A DNA stretch of 64,000 nt from Aquimarina latercula DSM 2041 (GCF_000430645.1 NZ_AUMK01000005.1:124001-188000), one strand, 5' to 3'. Shown: positions 51,919 to 62,090, counted from the first letter of the stretch. The notes: a model not told the origin generated them from the letters alone. A program made the numbers and translations.

Positions 51919-54410
51919 TTAAACCCAAAATCCTCATTTTTATTTTTTTAATGTTATTTTTTCTTTTTAAGGTAAATTCTCAAACCGAAAAAGATACGAT
52001 TTCACTTATATCGTTTTTAAATACTATACAGAAAAAATTTGGGTATGATTTTTCTTATGTAAACCAAGAATTGGAAAATATTAATATTATTAAACCTTCT
52101 GATTCTATTTCTTTCGAACGAACCATTGTATATCTCAGAAATAACACTCCATTCGATTATACGATCCTAAAAAACAATTCTGTTGCTATTAGTTTTAAGT
52201 TTACAGAAATATGTGGTGTTTTAGTTGACATCACTAATAGAAATATATCTGACGCTTCTATTCAAGGAATCGATGACACCTCTATTAGTGATATTAATGG
52301 CAATTTCACGCTTAAAGTGAATTATCCTAATGAAAAAATTAAAATTAGTTTTTTAGGTTACTCACCAGTCACTGTTTCTGCACTTGATTTTTTTAACAAA
52401 CCTTGTAAAAAAATAACATTAATTCAAAAACTAGAGTATATAAACGAAATCGTCCTAAATGACTATTTAATTAAAGGGATAGATAAACAACTTGATGGTT
52501 CTATTCAAATCGATTATAATGATTTTGGTATTTTGCCTGGTCTTACAGAACCAGACCTATTACAAACTATACAAGCACTTCCAGGAGTTCTTAGTGTAAA
52601 CGAAACTGTTTCTGATATCAATGTAAGGGGAGGTACTAATGATCAAAACCTAATTCTATGGGATGGTATTAAAATGTATCAATCTAGTCACTTTTTTGGG
52701 CTTATCTCCGCATTTAATCCTTACTTAACTAAAAATGTTCAGGTATACAAAAATGGTTCAAGCGCCAAATATGGTGATGGTGTTTCAAGTGTAATAACAA
52801 TGAATACGACTAACAAAATTAACAATAAGTTAGACGCAAGTATTGGTTTAAATTTAATTAGTGTTGATACTTATTTAGATACTCCAATAAATAAAAAATC
52901 ATCCATTCAATTAGCAGTAAGACATTCTATTAATGATATATTAGAAACACCAACATATAATCAGTACTTTGACAAAGCATTCCAAAATTCTGAAGTATTT
53001 AGCACTAATAATTCTGGAGAGCGATTTTCTTTCTATGATATAAGTATGAGATGGCTATATCAATTATCTCCAAAAGATCTTATAAAAGTGAACGCTCTTC
53101 TAATGCGAAACAACCTAGTTTTTCAAGAAAATTCTTCTGACACCCAGATTAATAACTCTAGAGAAAGTAGTGCTACACAAAACAACATCGTAGGTGGTAT
53201 TCTTTATCAAAGAAATTGGAGTAAACTTTTTCAGAGTGAACTACTATTGTATGGCACAAATTATGTCCTAGAAACAATTAATTCTGACATACCAAATAAT
53301 CAGCGACTTATACAAAACAATGATGTTCTAGAAAATGGTTTAAAACTAAATACATTTCTTAAAACTGATGCAAATATTAATTTGAAAAATGGATACCAAT
53401 TCAATGAAACTGGTATATCATATTTACAAGAATTAAATAATCCAACATTTAGAGATCTTACTAAAGAAGTAATTCGTACGCATAGTTTATTTTCTGAGAT
53501 AGAATATAATTCTGACAGCAGTTCTATATATGCAAACCTAGGTGCTCGTCTTAATTACTTAGAAAAGTTTGACACATACATTCTCGAACCAAGAATTAAT
53601 TTTTACAAAAGATTTAATAATCACTTTACAATTGAGGTTTTAGGAGAAATCAAAAGTCAATCTACATCTCAAGTTATAGATCTACAGAATGATTTTCTAG
53701 GCATTGAAAATAGAAGATGGGTATTATCTAATGATGAAAACATTCCTGTTTTAAAAAGTAGACAAGCTTCTATAGGCCTTAGCTATAATCATAATAATTG
53801 GCTTATAACTACAGATATATACTATAAGGATGTAAAAGGAATTATTACTAGAAGTCAAGGATTTCAGAATCAATTCGAATTCACTAATGATCACGGTTCA
53901 TACGAAGTATTAGGAATTGATTTTTTGATTAACAAGAGATTTAAAAACTTTAGTACTTGGCTTAGTTATTCGTATGCAGATAATGAATACTCATTCTCTA
54001 ATTTAAGTCCATCCAATTTTGCCAACAATATTGATATTAGGCATAACGTAAACTTTGCAGCTGCATATAATAATAAAAACCTAAAGATATCCGCTGGTAT
54101 AAATTGGCATAGTGGAAAACCAACTACATTTCCTAATACGACAAATAGCATTGAAAATGATATCATAAATTACCAAAATCCTAATGGCAATAGATTAAAT
54201 AGCTACACCAGAATCGATCTTTCATCTACCTATACTTTTAAAATAGGAAAAAGCATTAACGGTTTAGCTGGGTTTTCAATTTGGAATCTTTTAAATCAAG
54301 AAAACATTTTTAATCAATATTTCGTCATAAGAAATCAAAGTGAAATTGAAACAATAAAAGAATTTGGTTTAGGCATTACACCTAATGCTGTTTTTAGATT
54401 AAGTTTCTAA
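51915..54410 (+). CDS. TonB-dependent receptor with STN domain, module 2 (GTG start)
   Basis: An 831-residue outer-membrane receptor starting at GTG within the FecR stop. It has a signal peptide (about 1-22), an STN domain (about 25-95), a CarboxypepD-regulatory-like domain (about 97-170), a plug ('GLTEPDLLQTIQALPGV', 'DINVRGGTNDQNLILWDGI') and a barrel with a C-terminal Phe. It shares plug motifs with the module 1 receptor but is clearly diverged. No SusD gene follows. The ligand is unknown. It converges on a GNAT gene with a 4-bp overlap. Confidence 0.9.
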   Translation: MIKPKILIFIFLMLFFLFKVNSQTEKDTISLISFLNTIQKKFGYDFSYVNQELENINIIKPSDSISFERTIVYLRNNTPFDYTILKNNSVAISFKFTEICGVLVDITNRNISDASIQGIDDTSISDINGNFTLKVNYPNEKIKISFLGYSPVTVSALDFFNKPCKKITLIQKLEYINEIVLNDYLIKGIDKQLDGSIQIDYNDFGILPGLTEPDLLQTIQALPGVLSVNETVSDINVRGGTNDQNLILWDGIKMYQSSHFFGLISAFNPYLTKNVQVYKNGSSAKYGDGVSSVITMNTTNKINNKLDASIGLNLISVDTYLDTPINKKSSIQLAVRHSINDILETPTYNQYFDKAFQNSEVFSTNNSGERFSFYDISMRWLYQLSPKDLIKVNALLMRNNLVFQENSSDTQINNSRESSATQNNIVGGILYQRNWSKLFQSELLLYGTNYVLETINSDIPNNQRLIQNNDVLENGLKLNTFLKTDANINLKNGYQFNETGISYLQELNNPTFRDLTKEVIRTHSLFSEIEYNSDSSSIYANLGARLNYLEKFDTYILEPRINFYKRFNNHFTIEVLGEIKSQSTSQVIDLQNDFLGIENRRWVLSNDENIPVLKSRQASIGLSYNHNNWLITTDIYYKDVKGIITRSQGFQNQFEFTNDHGSYEVLGIDFLINKRFKNFSTWLSYSYADNEYSFSNLSPSNFANNIDIRHNVNFAAAYNNKNLKISAGINWHSGKPTTFPNTTNSIENDIINYQNPNGNRLNSYTRIDLSSTYTFKIGKSINGLAGFSIWNLLNQENIFNQYFVIRNQSEIETIKEFGLGITPNAVFRLSF

Positions 54411-54877
54411 CCAAGTTTTTTAACACCATTATACCCAACAATATCTTCTCCTCCCGCAACTTTTTCTATATTTTGAATAATCTCAAAATCATTTTTTTTG
54501 AAAAAATCTTTTGTATTAGAATTAATTTGAGTGCTTAAGGTTAACATGTTCGCTTCTCTTGCGACTTCTTCTAAAGTCTGGTAAAGTTTCTTTGCTATTC
54601 CTCTTCCTTGATAATTTTGATGAACAAAAATATATTCTATTTCCCCATTTTTACTAAGCGAAAATGAACCAATAACTTCTCCATTAAGTTTAGCATTATA
54701 TACATAGTCATCCACAAACTTTGCTTTCCAGTGTTTTTTATCTAATGCTAGTCTAGAAAATATTTTCACCTCTTCTTTGGTAAAAATCTTAGAACCATAG
54801 ATGGTAACTGTTTGATAGAATAATCGTTGCATTAATGGCAAATCACTGTCAGTAGCTTTGGATATTTGATAATTCAT
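54407..54877 (-). CDS. GNAT-family N-acetyltransferase
   Basis: A 156-residue protein with the GNAT fold: 'LNGEVIGSFSLSKNGEIEYIFVHQNYQGRGIAKKLYQTLEE' (read in parts) contains the acetyl-CoA P-loop 'QGRGIAKKL' (about 92-100), followed by 'LTLSTQINSNTKDFFKKNDFE', the usual motif B and C-terminal strand. Substrate unknown. Its end overlaps the TonB receptor gene by 4 bp, so that locus is tightly packed. No partner genes. Confidence 0.88.
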   Translation of the reverse strand: MNYQISKATDSDLPLMQRLFYQTVTIYGSKIFTKEEVKIFSRLALDKKHWKAKFVDDYVYNAKLNGEVIGSFSLSKNGEIEYIFVHQNYQGRGIAKKLYQTLEEVAREANMLTLSTQINSNTKDFFKKNDFEIIQNIEKVAGGEDIVGYNGVKKLG

Positions 54878-55029
54878 TTAGTTAGATAGAAGAATACTTC
54901 TTTTATTATGGGGTAAAACAACATTTCCTATAAAAATAAAAAAAATGCCGTAGGAATGAAATTTTTAGTTAAAAAAAACATAAAATCAACGATAAATATC
55001 GTAATTTTTAAGTGCCCTAAATTATTTTT

Positions 55030-57018
55030 ATGAAACATACCTATTATTGCTTTACCATTCTACTATTATTTACTAGTAGTATTGGGTTATCACAACAAAA
55101 AAAACTGGATAGCATTATTCAGGTTACAAAATCTATATCGGATTCCTTAAATATTAATCTTGCAGCTGATTTGATCTATGAATTGAATTTAAATGAAAAA
55201 TTTGAAGAAGGTTTAAAATATTGCGATAGCGTTATTAGAATTTCTAAAGAGATCAAATACGATAAAGGTGTTGGACAGATACATAACGAAAAAGCTGCTA
55301 TCTATAATCACACTGATGATTTATATGAAGCTTTAAAGTGTTTTGATCAAGCTGCTTTATACTACGGAAGAATAAATTACACAAGAGGGCTGGCGATAAT
55401 TCAAAATAACAAAGCAGTTATTGAACAACGACTAGGAAATCCCGAAAAAAGCATTACACATCTTTTAGAAGCTAATCAATATTATGAAAAATTAAAAGAT
55501 AGTGCTAGTCTATCCACAACTATTAACAACATTGGAAACGTCTATGGAGACATTAATGAGCTCGAATCCGCCAAAAAATATTATTATCAATCATTAGCAC
55601 TAAAACGAAATACAAACTCGAAAACTATAGGTTCTACTCTTAATAATTTAGCACTAATTTATATCAAAGAAAAAAAATTAGATAGTGCATTGGTATTACT
55701 AAATGAATCTTTAACAATTAATAAAAGAGAAAATGATAGTCATGGAATTGCTGAGGCATATAGTGCTCTAGGCAGAATATCTTTTATTAAAAAAGAGTAC
55801 CAGCAAGCCAAAAAGTATTATGAATCTGCACTTTTTATTGGAGGCAAAGTAGCCTATAAAGAAAGACTAATCAGAACAAAATTATCTCTTGGCGAAGTTG
55901 CTATAAAGACTAAGAAATTTCAAGATGCTGAAAGCTATATCTCTTCAGCTACTACTGAATCACAAAAGCTTAATTCTACGCCATTACTTCTCAACTGTTA
56001 TGATTTATCCTCTACTCTAGACTCTGCACAAGGAAAATATCTAGACGCATATAAATGGCAAAAAAAATATAATAATTTATTTAATGCTCATACACTTAAA
56101 GAAACTAGTCAAAAAATAGAACTTGTAAAAAGAAGAGTTGAAGATGAAAAAAAGCAACAAATAACTTTAGATAAACAAAAAAAAAGTGAACAATTAGCTA
56201 AAGAAGAATTGTTCAAACAGAAAATATATACCTATTTGGCAATTGCAGCTTTTGTTGTTGCCTTCATTTTTATAATAGGAATAGTAAAAAGTAGATTAGA
56301 AAGAGCTAAATATATAAAAGAGTTAAATGAATCCAATCAAGTAAAAAACAAATTATTTTCTATTGTATCTCATGATTTAAAAAATGAAATACACGGTTTA
56401 GATAACACTCTTAATTTATTAAGAGATGATGTAATTTCTGAAAATGAATTTAAAGAGATAATCCCTTTACTTTCTAATAGTGCCCATCAAACATCCCTAT
56501 TATTAACTAATCTATTAAACTGGTCCAAATCTCAGATGAATGAGCTTAAGGCAAACCCTAATACGTACGATTTTTCGGAAATTATACGAGAAAAAATTAT
56601 ATTTTTTTCATCAAAAGCTTCTCAAAAAGAAATCAAAATCATTAATGGCTTAAAAAACACCACACAGGTATATGCCGATAAAGATATGTGTACCATAGTA
56701 ACCCAGAACCTGATTGCAAATGCAATAAAATTTTGCAATCCTGGAGACACCATAACCTTATTTAAAAAAGAAGAAGAGAACGTTGTAAAAATCTATTTTA
56801 ATGACACCGGAATTGGAATATCTGAAGAAAATCTAAAGAAAATTTTTTCTGAAGAAACCTTGACCACAAAAGGAACTAACAACGAAGCTGGTACTGGATT
56901 AGGGTTAAATATTTGTAAAGAATTGATCGCTCTTAACCAAGGGACTCTATCTGTTGAAAGTACTCTTGGAAAAGGAAGTTCTTTTTGTATTACTCTACCA
57001 AAAAACCAAAACTCTTAA
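55030..57018 (+). CDS. Tetratricopeptide-repeat sensor histidine kinase
   Basis: A 662-residue kinase. After a signal peptide (1-20) the periplasmic part (about 25-350) holds at least six TPR-like helical repeats ('AIIQNNKAVIEQRLGN', 'STTINNIGNVYGDINELESAKKYY'). Then come a basic coiled coil (about 355-395), one transmembrane helix (about 398-420), the dimerisation and phosphotransfer helix with His448 in 'FSIVSHDLKNEI', and the ATPase with N box 'NLIANAIKF', G1 'DTGIGIS' and G2 'GTGLGLNI'. It autophosphorylates and passes phosphate to a response regulator. No response regulator gene is adjacent, so it is an orphan. Confidence 0.9.
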   Translation: MKHTYYCFTILLLFTSSIGLSQQKKLDSIIQVTKSISDSLNINLAADLIYELNLNEKFEEGLKYCDSVIRISKEIKYDKGVGQIHNEKAAIYNHTDDLYEALKCFDQAALYYGRINYTRGLAIIQNNKAVIEQRLGNPEKSITHLLEANQYYEKLKDSASLSTTINNIGNVYGDINELESAKKYYYQSLALKRNTNSKTIGSTLNNLALIYIKEKKLDSALVLLNESLTINKRENDSHGIAEAYSALGRISFIKKEYQQAKKYYESALFIGGKVAYKERLIRTKLSLGEVAIKTKKFQDAESYISSATTESQKLNSTPLLLNCYDLSSTLDSAQGKYLDAYKWQKKYNNLFNAHTLKETSQKIELVKRRVEDEKKQQITLDKQKKSEQLAKEELFKQKIYTYLAIAAFVVAFIFIIGIVKSRLERAKYIKELNESNQVKNKLFSIVSHDLKNEIHGLDNTLNLLRDDVISENEFKEIIPLLSNSAHQTSLLLTNLLNWSKSQMNELKANPNTYDFSEIIREKIIFFSSKASQKEIKIINGLKNTTQVYADKDMCTIVTQNLIANAIKFCNPGDTITLFKKEEENVVKIYFNDTGIGISEENLKKIFSEETLTTKGTNNEAGTGLGLNICKELIALNQGTLSVESTLGKGSSFCITLPKNQNS

Positions 57019-57023
57019 AATAA

Positions 57024-58802
57024 TTACATACGCTCTGGAACCTGAATCCCAAGTAGACTAAATGCAGATTTAATAGTTTTACCCACCATTTCAGACAGTT
57101 GAACTCTAAAAACTTTCTCGGTTTCAGAATCTGCTCCAAATATTGATACATTCTGAAAAAACGAATTATACGCCTTTACTAAATCATATGTGTAATTAGC
57201 AACAATTGCAGGGCTTAAATCCTTAGCTGCACTCTGTATAATATCAGGATACATCTCTAACAATTTAATCAATTCTTTTTCTTTTCCATCCAATACTATA
57301 TCACTTACAGAAGTACTCGAATTGAAATCCGCTTTACGCAAAATAGCCTGAATTCTTGCATAAGTATATTGAATAAAAGGACCGGTATTTCCTTGAAAGT
57401 CTACTGATTCTGAAGGATCAAATAGTATTCTTTTCTTAGGATCTACTTTAAGAATGAAATATTTTAATGCTCCTAAACCAATAGTTTTATAGACTGAATT
57501 CTTCTCTTCTTCAGAATAGCCATCAAGTTTCCCCAATTCTTTTGAAATTTCTCCAGCGGTCACTGCCATTTCGACAATAAGATCATCCGCATCTACAACG
57601 GTACCTTCTCTACTTTTCATTTTACCGCTTGGAAGATCAACCATTCCATAACTTAAATGATGTAAATTTTTAGACCAGTCATATCCTAACTTCTTAAGAA
57701 TTAGAAAAAGAACTTTAAAATGATAATCCTGTTCGTTACCAACAGTATAAATCATTCCTCCGATATCAGGATTATCTTTTACACGTTGGATAGCTGTACC
57801 TATATCCTGTGTCATATATACAGCAGTACCATCACTACGTAACACTAATTTTTCATCTAAACCTTCATCTGTGAGATCACACCAAACAGATCCATCTTCT
57901 TTCTTAAAAAACACTCCATTCGATAAACCTTCTTCTATATTATCTTTCCCTAAAAGATATGTGTTACTTTCATAATAATAGCTATCAAAATCAACACCTA
58001 ACGTCTTATATGTTTGATCAAATCCTGCATAAACCCAATTATTCATAGTCTTCCACAGGTCCACAACATCCGCATCTCCTGCTTCCCAGCTTCTAAGCAT
58101 TTCTTGGGCTTCAACAAGAATAGGGGCTTCTTTTTTTGCCTCATCTTCCGTTCTTCCTGATGCTACCAATTCTGATATCTGATTTTTATACTCTTTATCA
58201 AAACGCACATAATAATTCCCTACTAACTTATCTCCTTTTAAACCTGTAGAGTCAGGAGTTTCTCCATTCCCAAACTTTTGCCAGGCTACCATACTTTTAC
58301 AAATATGTATTCCTCTATCGTTAATAATCTGAGTTTTATATACTTTTTTACCACTAGCCTTTATTATTTCGGCTACGGCATAACCTAATAAGTTATTTCG
58401 AATATGTCCTAAATGCAATGGTTTATTTGTATTAGGAGAAGAATATTCAACCATTACTGCCTTATCTCCCTTTAACGGGTTAGCAAAACCATAATTATTA
58501 ATATCTTTTATTTTAGCAAAAAAATCTAAATAATATTGATCTTCTATTACTAAATTAAGAAATCCTTTTACTACGTTAAAAGAAGTAATTTCTTTCATAT
58601 GCTCAATTAAATAAGCTCCTAAAGCTTCTCCTATTTGAACTGGGTTCCCTTTTACTACTCGCAACATCGGAAAAACAACAACCGTAATATCTCCTTCAAA
58701 CTCCTTACGAGTACCTTGTAACTCTACGGATTCTAAATCTGCACTATATAATTCTTTTATTGCCGCTTTTACTTGTTCTGTAATAGTTTGTTGTAATGCC
58801 AT
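57024..58802 (-). CDS. argS: Arginyl-tRNA synthetase
   Basis: A 592-residue class I synthetase that charges tRNA-Arg. The N-terminal Add1 domain (1-90) is followed by the HIGH signature 'NKPLHLGHIRNN' (about 127-138), the Arg-pocket 'YSSPNTNKP', the KMSKS-equivalent 'SGKMKSREGT' and the C-terminal DALR anticodon-binding domain (about 470-592). Length is typical. A TATCTTTG promoter box precedes it. It ends 5 bp from the stop of the convergent histidine kinase gene. Confidence 0.97.
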   Translation of the reverse strand: MALQQTITEQVKAAIKELYSADLESVELQGTRKEFEGDITVVVFPMLRVVKGNPVQIGEALGAYLIEHMKEITSFNVVKGFLNLVIEDQYYLDFFAKIKDINNYGFANPLKGDKAVMVEYSSPNTNKPLHLGHIRNNLLGYAVAEIIKASGKKVYKTQIINDRGIHICKSMVAWQKFGNGETPDSTGLKGDKLVGNYYVRFDKEYKNQISELVASGRTEDEAKKEAPILVEAQEMLRSWEAGDADVVDLWKTMNNWVYAGFDQTYKTLGVDFDSYYYESNTYLLGKDNIEEGLSNGVFFKKEDGSVWCDLTDEGLDEKLVLRSDGTAVYMTQDIGTAIQRVKDNPDIGGMIYTVGNEQDYHFKVLFLILKKLGYDWSKNLHHLSYGMVDLPSGKMKSREGTVVDADDLIVEMAVTAGEISKELGKLDGYSEEEKNSVYKTIGLGALKYFILKVDPKKRILFDPSESVDFQGNTGPFIQYTYARIQAILRKADFNSSTSVSDIVLDGKEKELIKLLEMYPDIIQSAAKDLSPAIVANYTYDLVKAYNSFFQNVSIFGADSETEKVFRVQLSEMVGKTIKSAFSLLGIQVPERM

Positions 58803-58837
58803 TTTATGAATTGTATTTTGATATAAAAATCAGGCAG

Positions 58838-58845
58838 CAAAGATA
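58838..58845 (-). promoter_or_regulatory. -7 promoter box of argS
   Basis: TATCTTTG on the minus strand fits TAnnTTTG exactly, 35 bp before the start codon. Confidence 0.5.
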
Positions 58846-58909
58846 ATAGAAATATAATCTTCCACCACCTCTATTGACATCAATTCGTATCTTGTGATAA
58901 AAGAAAAAG

Positions 58910-59341
58910 ATGCTTGTTAATAATACATATAGAGACCCTGAACTTAAAGAGAAACTCATAGAGCAAGTTGGAAAACCATTTACCTTAATAGAACGAATAA
59001 AATTAGGAGGGATTGGTTCTCCAAAACTTCATATTGTAGGGTCCAGTGTAGAAATTAATAACCTATTAATGCTGGATAACAGAATACATACTTGTAATAT
59101 AGAATTGAGACCAAAAGGTATTTTGATTGGTTTTGGTGTACGTTTAGAAACGTATCTTTTAGTTATTCCTTTCTATAAATTAACGATCTACAAAGGAAAA
59201 GCAGAAGAATATTGCATTTATAAGGATAATTATAACATTAAAATAAAAGTAAAAAATACGGATACTGCTATCCACCAATACATTAAAAAAGTACTTAATT
59301 ATAAAGCAGACAATAGTCCTACGAATATCGAAGACTTATAA
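58910..59341 (+). CDS. Small cytoplasmic protein of unknown function
   Basis: A 143-residue protein, rich in beta-strands, without signal peptide or membrane segments. Regions such as 'KLGGIGSPKLHIVGSSVEIN' and 'LLVIPFYKLTIYKGKAEEYCIY' recall a PH-like or small beta-barrel fold, but no family is certain. It starts close to a TATCTTGT sequence and diverges from argS. Function unknown. Confidence 0.55.
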   Translation: MLVNNTYRDPELKEKLIEQVGKPFTLIERIKLGGIGSPKLHIVGSSVEINNLLMLDNRIHTCNIELRPKGILIGFGVRLETYLLVIPFYKLTIYKGKAEEYCIYKDNYNIKIKVKNTDTAIHQYIKKVLNYKADNSPTNIEDL

Positions 59342-59438
59342 ATAGGATTGACATCAGTATTGAGTGGTAAAAAAACTTTAGCAATCTACTTTTTTGACAA
59401 AATCACAATGTAATTCTTCGTATCTTATACCTAAAAAG

Positions 59439-60881
59439 ATGCGAATATTACTTACAGGTGCTAATGGTTATATTGGCATGAGGTTACTCCCTTTATTACT
59501 AGACGCTGATCACGATATTATTTGCTGCGTAAGAGATAGAGATAGGCTTTCTATAGATCATGAAATGATCGAAAAAGTATCTATTGTAGAAATAGACTTT
59601 TTAGAAGACCCAAATACTTCTAAACTACCTCATGATATTGATGTAGCATATTACTTGATTCATTCTATGAGTTCTTCTACTTCTGATTTTGATAAAAAAG
59701 AAGAAATTTCTGCGCAAAATTTCAATCTCTATGTAGCACAAACTAACATAAAGCAAGTAATATATTTAAGCGGTATTGTAAACGAAAAAAACCTATCCAA
59801 GCATTTATGGTCCAGAAAAAATGTTGAAGAAACCTTGTATAAAGGAAATTTTAATCTTACTGTTTTACGTTCAGGAATCATTGTTGGGTCAGGCAGTTCC
59901 TCTTTCGAGATAATCCGAGATCTCTGCGAGAAATTACCTATTATGCTAACACCAAAATGGGTAAATACCAAAACACACCCGATTGCTATAAGAGATGTCT
60001 TAAGTTTTATGACAGGAGTATTAGGAAATACCGAATGTTATAATCAATCATTTGATATCAGCGGGCCTAATGTCATTACTTATAAACAAATGCTTTTGTT
60101 ATATTCTAAAGTACGTGGAATCAGTTTACTTATTCTAACACTTCCAGTAATGACTCCCAAACTTTCTTCTTATTGGTTATACTTTGTTACTTCTACATCG
60201 TATAAACTTGCGCTAAATTTAGTAGATAGTATGAGTATTCCTGTAATAGCCAACGACAATCGATTACAAAAAATATTAGGTATTGAACCTATGACATATA
60301 CCAAAGCTTTAGAACTAGCTTTTATTAAAATAGAACAAAATCAGGTGGTATCAAGCTGGAAAGATTCTATGGTTAGTGGTCGTTTTGATAAAGATATTCA
60401 GAAATATGTAAAAGTTCCAAAAAAGGGATGTCTTAGAGATTATAAAAAAATGAATATAGACAACCCTAATCGAGTAATCGAAAGAATCTGGGCGATAGGT
60501 GGTGAAACTGGTTGGTATTATGGAGATTGGATGTGGAAAATAAGGGGACATATTGATAAATTCTTTGGCGGAGTTGGTTTACGAAGAGGAAGAACTAATC
60601 CCGATAAAATCAACTCTGGAGATGCTTTAGATTTTTGGAGAGTTTTAGTGGCTGATAAGAATGAAAAACGTCTACTACTTTTTGCAGAAATGAAGGTTCC
60701 TGGTGAAGCTTGGCTTGAATTTGACATCGACAAAAACAACATACTTCATCAAACTGCTACCTTTAGACCAAGAGGCATTTGGGGGCGATTATATTGGTAT
60801 CTGATGGTACCCTTTCATTACTTTATATTTGGAGGAATGATACGTAATATCGGTTCAAACAAGATTAAAAAAATCAGATAA
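59439..60881 (+). CDS. SDR-type NAD(P)-binding protein with DUF2867 domain
   Basis: A 480-residue protein when begun at the ATG at 59439 ('MRILLTGANGYIGMRLLPLL'). A longer reading from a TTG at 59394 adds 15 unlikely residues that overlap the probable promoter. Residues 1-300 form an atypical short-chain dehydrogenase/epimerase Rossmann fold (GxxGxxG at about 7-13; 'AYYLIHSMSS'; 'YLSGIV' in place of a YxxxK active site). Residues about 325-480 match DUF2867 ('GGETGWYYGDWMWKIRG', 'GDALDFWRV', 'PGEAWLEFDI'). Related proteins act on lipids or quinone-like compounds, but the substrate here is unknown. Confidence 0.85.
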   Translation: MRILLTGANGYIGMRLLPLLLDADHDIICCVRDRDRLSIDHEMIEKVSIVEIDFLEDPNTSKLPHDIDVAYYLIHSMSSSTSDFDKKEEISAQNFNLYVAQTNIKQVIYLSGIVNEKNLSKHLWSRKNVEETLYKGNFNLTVLRSGIIVGSGSSSFEIIRDLCEKLPIMLTPKWVNTKTHPIAIRDVLSFMTGVLGNTECYNQSFDISGPNVITYKQMLLLYSKVRGISLLILTLPVMTPKLSSYWLYFVTSTSYKLALNLVDSMSIPVIANDNRLQKILGIEPMTYTKALELAFIKIEQNQVVSSWKDSMVSGRFDKDIQKYVKVPKKGCLRDYKKMNIDNPNRVIERIWAIGGETGWYYGDWMWKIRGHIDKFFGGVGLRRGRTNPDKINSGDALDFWRVLVADKNEKRLLLFAEMKVPGEAWLEFDIDKNNILHQTATFRPRGIWGRLYWYLMVPFHYFIFGGMIRNIGSNKIKKIR

Positions 60882-60946
60882 AAAGCAAAATAATACGATA
60901 AATAGCATTTATTCGATCTAATATTAGTATTTTTACTAAAAAATAA

Positions 60947-61573
60947 ATACAGAAACCTTTCCTCATTTTTTTTCTAATAATAGTAGCACTTGGTTGTAAT
61001 ACAAAAAAAGGTAGCGATCAGGAGCTAGATGATTTTGCAAAAATAATATCGGGGAATTTTTCTTCTAAAGAACAATCTAAACAAGAATCAGGTTATTCTG
61101 CGGTTAATCTTTATAATTATCCAATCTGGGAAAACAGATCTGGGTATTGGTTTTATCAAGAACTATTTGATGAAAAAAATAACACCTCTGTATACAATCA
61201 AAGAATAATACATATTAAAAGAGTAGACAGTGTTACAATAAGCACAACAAGCTATGTAATACCGAATCAAAGAAAATATGTTAATTCATGGAAAAATGTA
61301 TCTGTTTTTGATAGGTTAACAAAAGACAGTTTAAAAATAAGGGAAGGGTGTGATGTTTATTTTAAAAAAAAGACTTCCACAATTTATCTGGGAAAAACAG
61401 AAAAAGGAACCTGCTCTAGTAGTTTTAGCAAAACCATATCCTATACTACCAGTAATATAGTAATTAGTAGAAATAAAATTTCTTCTTGGGATAGAGGGTA
61501 TGATAATCAAGGGAAACAGGTTTGGGGAAAGATTCAAGGACCTTATATATTCCTTAGAGTTTTAGAAGAATAA
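60947..61573 (+). CDS. CpcT/CpeT-like lipoprotein with no standard start codon
   Basis: A frame open from 60947 to the TAA at 61573 encodes about 208 residues: a lipoprotein signal peptide ('KPFLIFFLIIVALGC', lipidated Cys17) and a body resembling the CpcT/CpeT chromophore-lyase family ('NYPIWENRSGYWFYQELF', 'DCDVYF'-like segment, 'WGKIQGPYIFLRV' at the end). No in-frame ATG, GTG or TTG exists after the upstream stop at 60944. The first codon is ATA, exactly where an ATG would be expected ('AxQKPF'). Either ATA or ATT serves as start, or an ATG was lost by mutation. In non-phototrophs this family has no known role. Confidence 0.65.
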   Translation: MQKPFLIFFLIIVALGCNTKKGSDQELDDFAKIISGNFSSKEQSKQESGYSAVNLYNYPIWENRSGYWFYQELFDEKNNTSVYNQRIIHIKRVDSVTISTTSYVIPNQRKYVNSWKNVSVFDRLTKDSLKIREGCDVYFKKKTSTIYLGKTEKGTCSSSFSKTISYTTSNIVISRNKISSWDRGYDNQGKQVWGKIQGPYIFLRVLEE

Positions 61574-61577
61574 AAAC

Positions 61578-61988
61578 TTAATCCATAAAATCCCCTAAAG
61601 TCTTATTCTCCAAAACTTTTAAGGTATTATCCCTAACTTCAATCATCAATTCATGCACTGTACAAGCATCCTCATCTGGACAGTCATCGCATTTTTCATA
61701 AAAATTAAGACTTACACATGGTAACATTGCTATAGGCCCTTCTAACACCCTGATCACCGAAGCCATTGAAATTTCTTTAGGTTCTTTAATTAAATAATAA
61801 CCTCCTCCTTTTCCTTTTTTGGAGCCTAAAAAACCGTTTTTACGAAGTGTCAGTAATATACTTTCTAAGAATTTTTGAGAAATATTTTCGCTTTTAGCAA
61901 TCTCTGATATTAAAACAGGGTGCTCACACTTTTTCCTTGCTATATACGTTAGGGCTTTTAATCCGTATTTTGTTTTCTTCGAAAGCAT
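61578..61988 (-). CDS. Rrf2-family transcriptional regulator
   Basis: A 136-residue DNA-binding protein with a winged helix (about 1-75, 'MLSKKTKYGLKALTYIA', 'ISEIAKSENISQKFLESILLTLRKNGFLGSKKGKGGGY' read in parts) and a cluster of four cysteines (91, 100, 103, 109) that can hold an iron-sulfur cluster, as in IscR or NsrR. Such regulators sense Fe-S status, NO or redox state. It lies convergent with the CpcT-like gene and next to the CtlX operon. Confidence 0.9.
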   Translation of the reverse strand: MLSKKTKYGLKALTYIARKKCEHPVLISEIAKSENISQKFLESILLTLRKNGFLGSKKGKGGGYYLIKEPKEISMASVIRVLEGPIAMLPCVSLNFYEKCDDCPDEDACTVHELMIEVRDNTLKVLENKTLGDFMD

Positions 61989-62090
61989 TTTTTAAATTGA
62001 ATATAATCAAAAATAGTTAAAAGATATCACTTAGTGTTTAAGTGATATCTTTTAACTATTTTAAGACTCAGAAAAGTTATCTACAAACTA

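Noticed and set aside
59394..59438. TTG start giving the SDR protein 15 more residues
   Set aside because: The extra segment overlaps the likely TATCTTAT promoter box and does not match the family N-terminus; the ATG at 59439 directly precedes the Rossmann motif.
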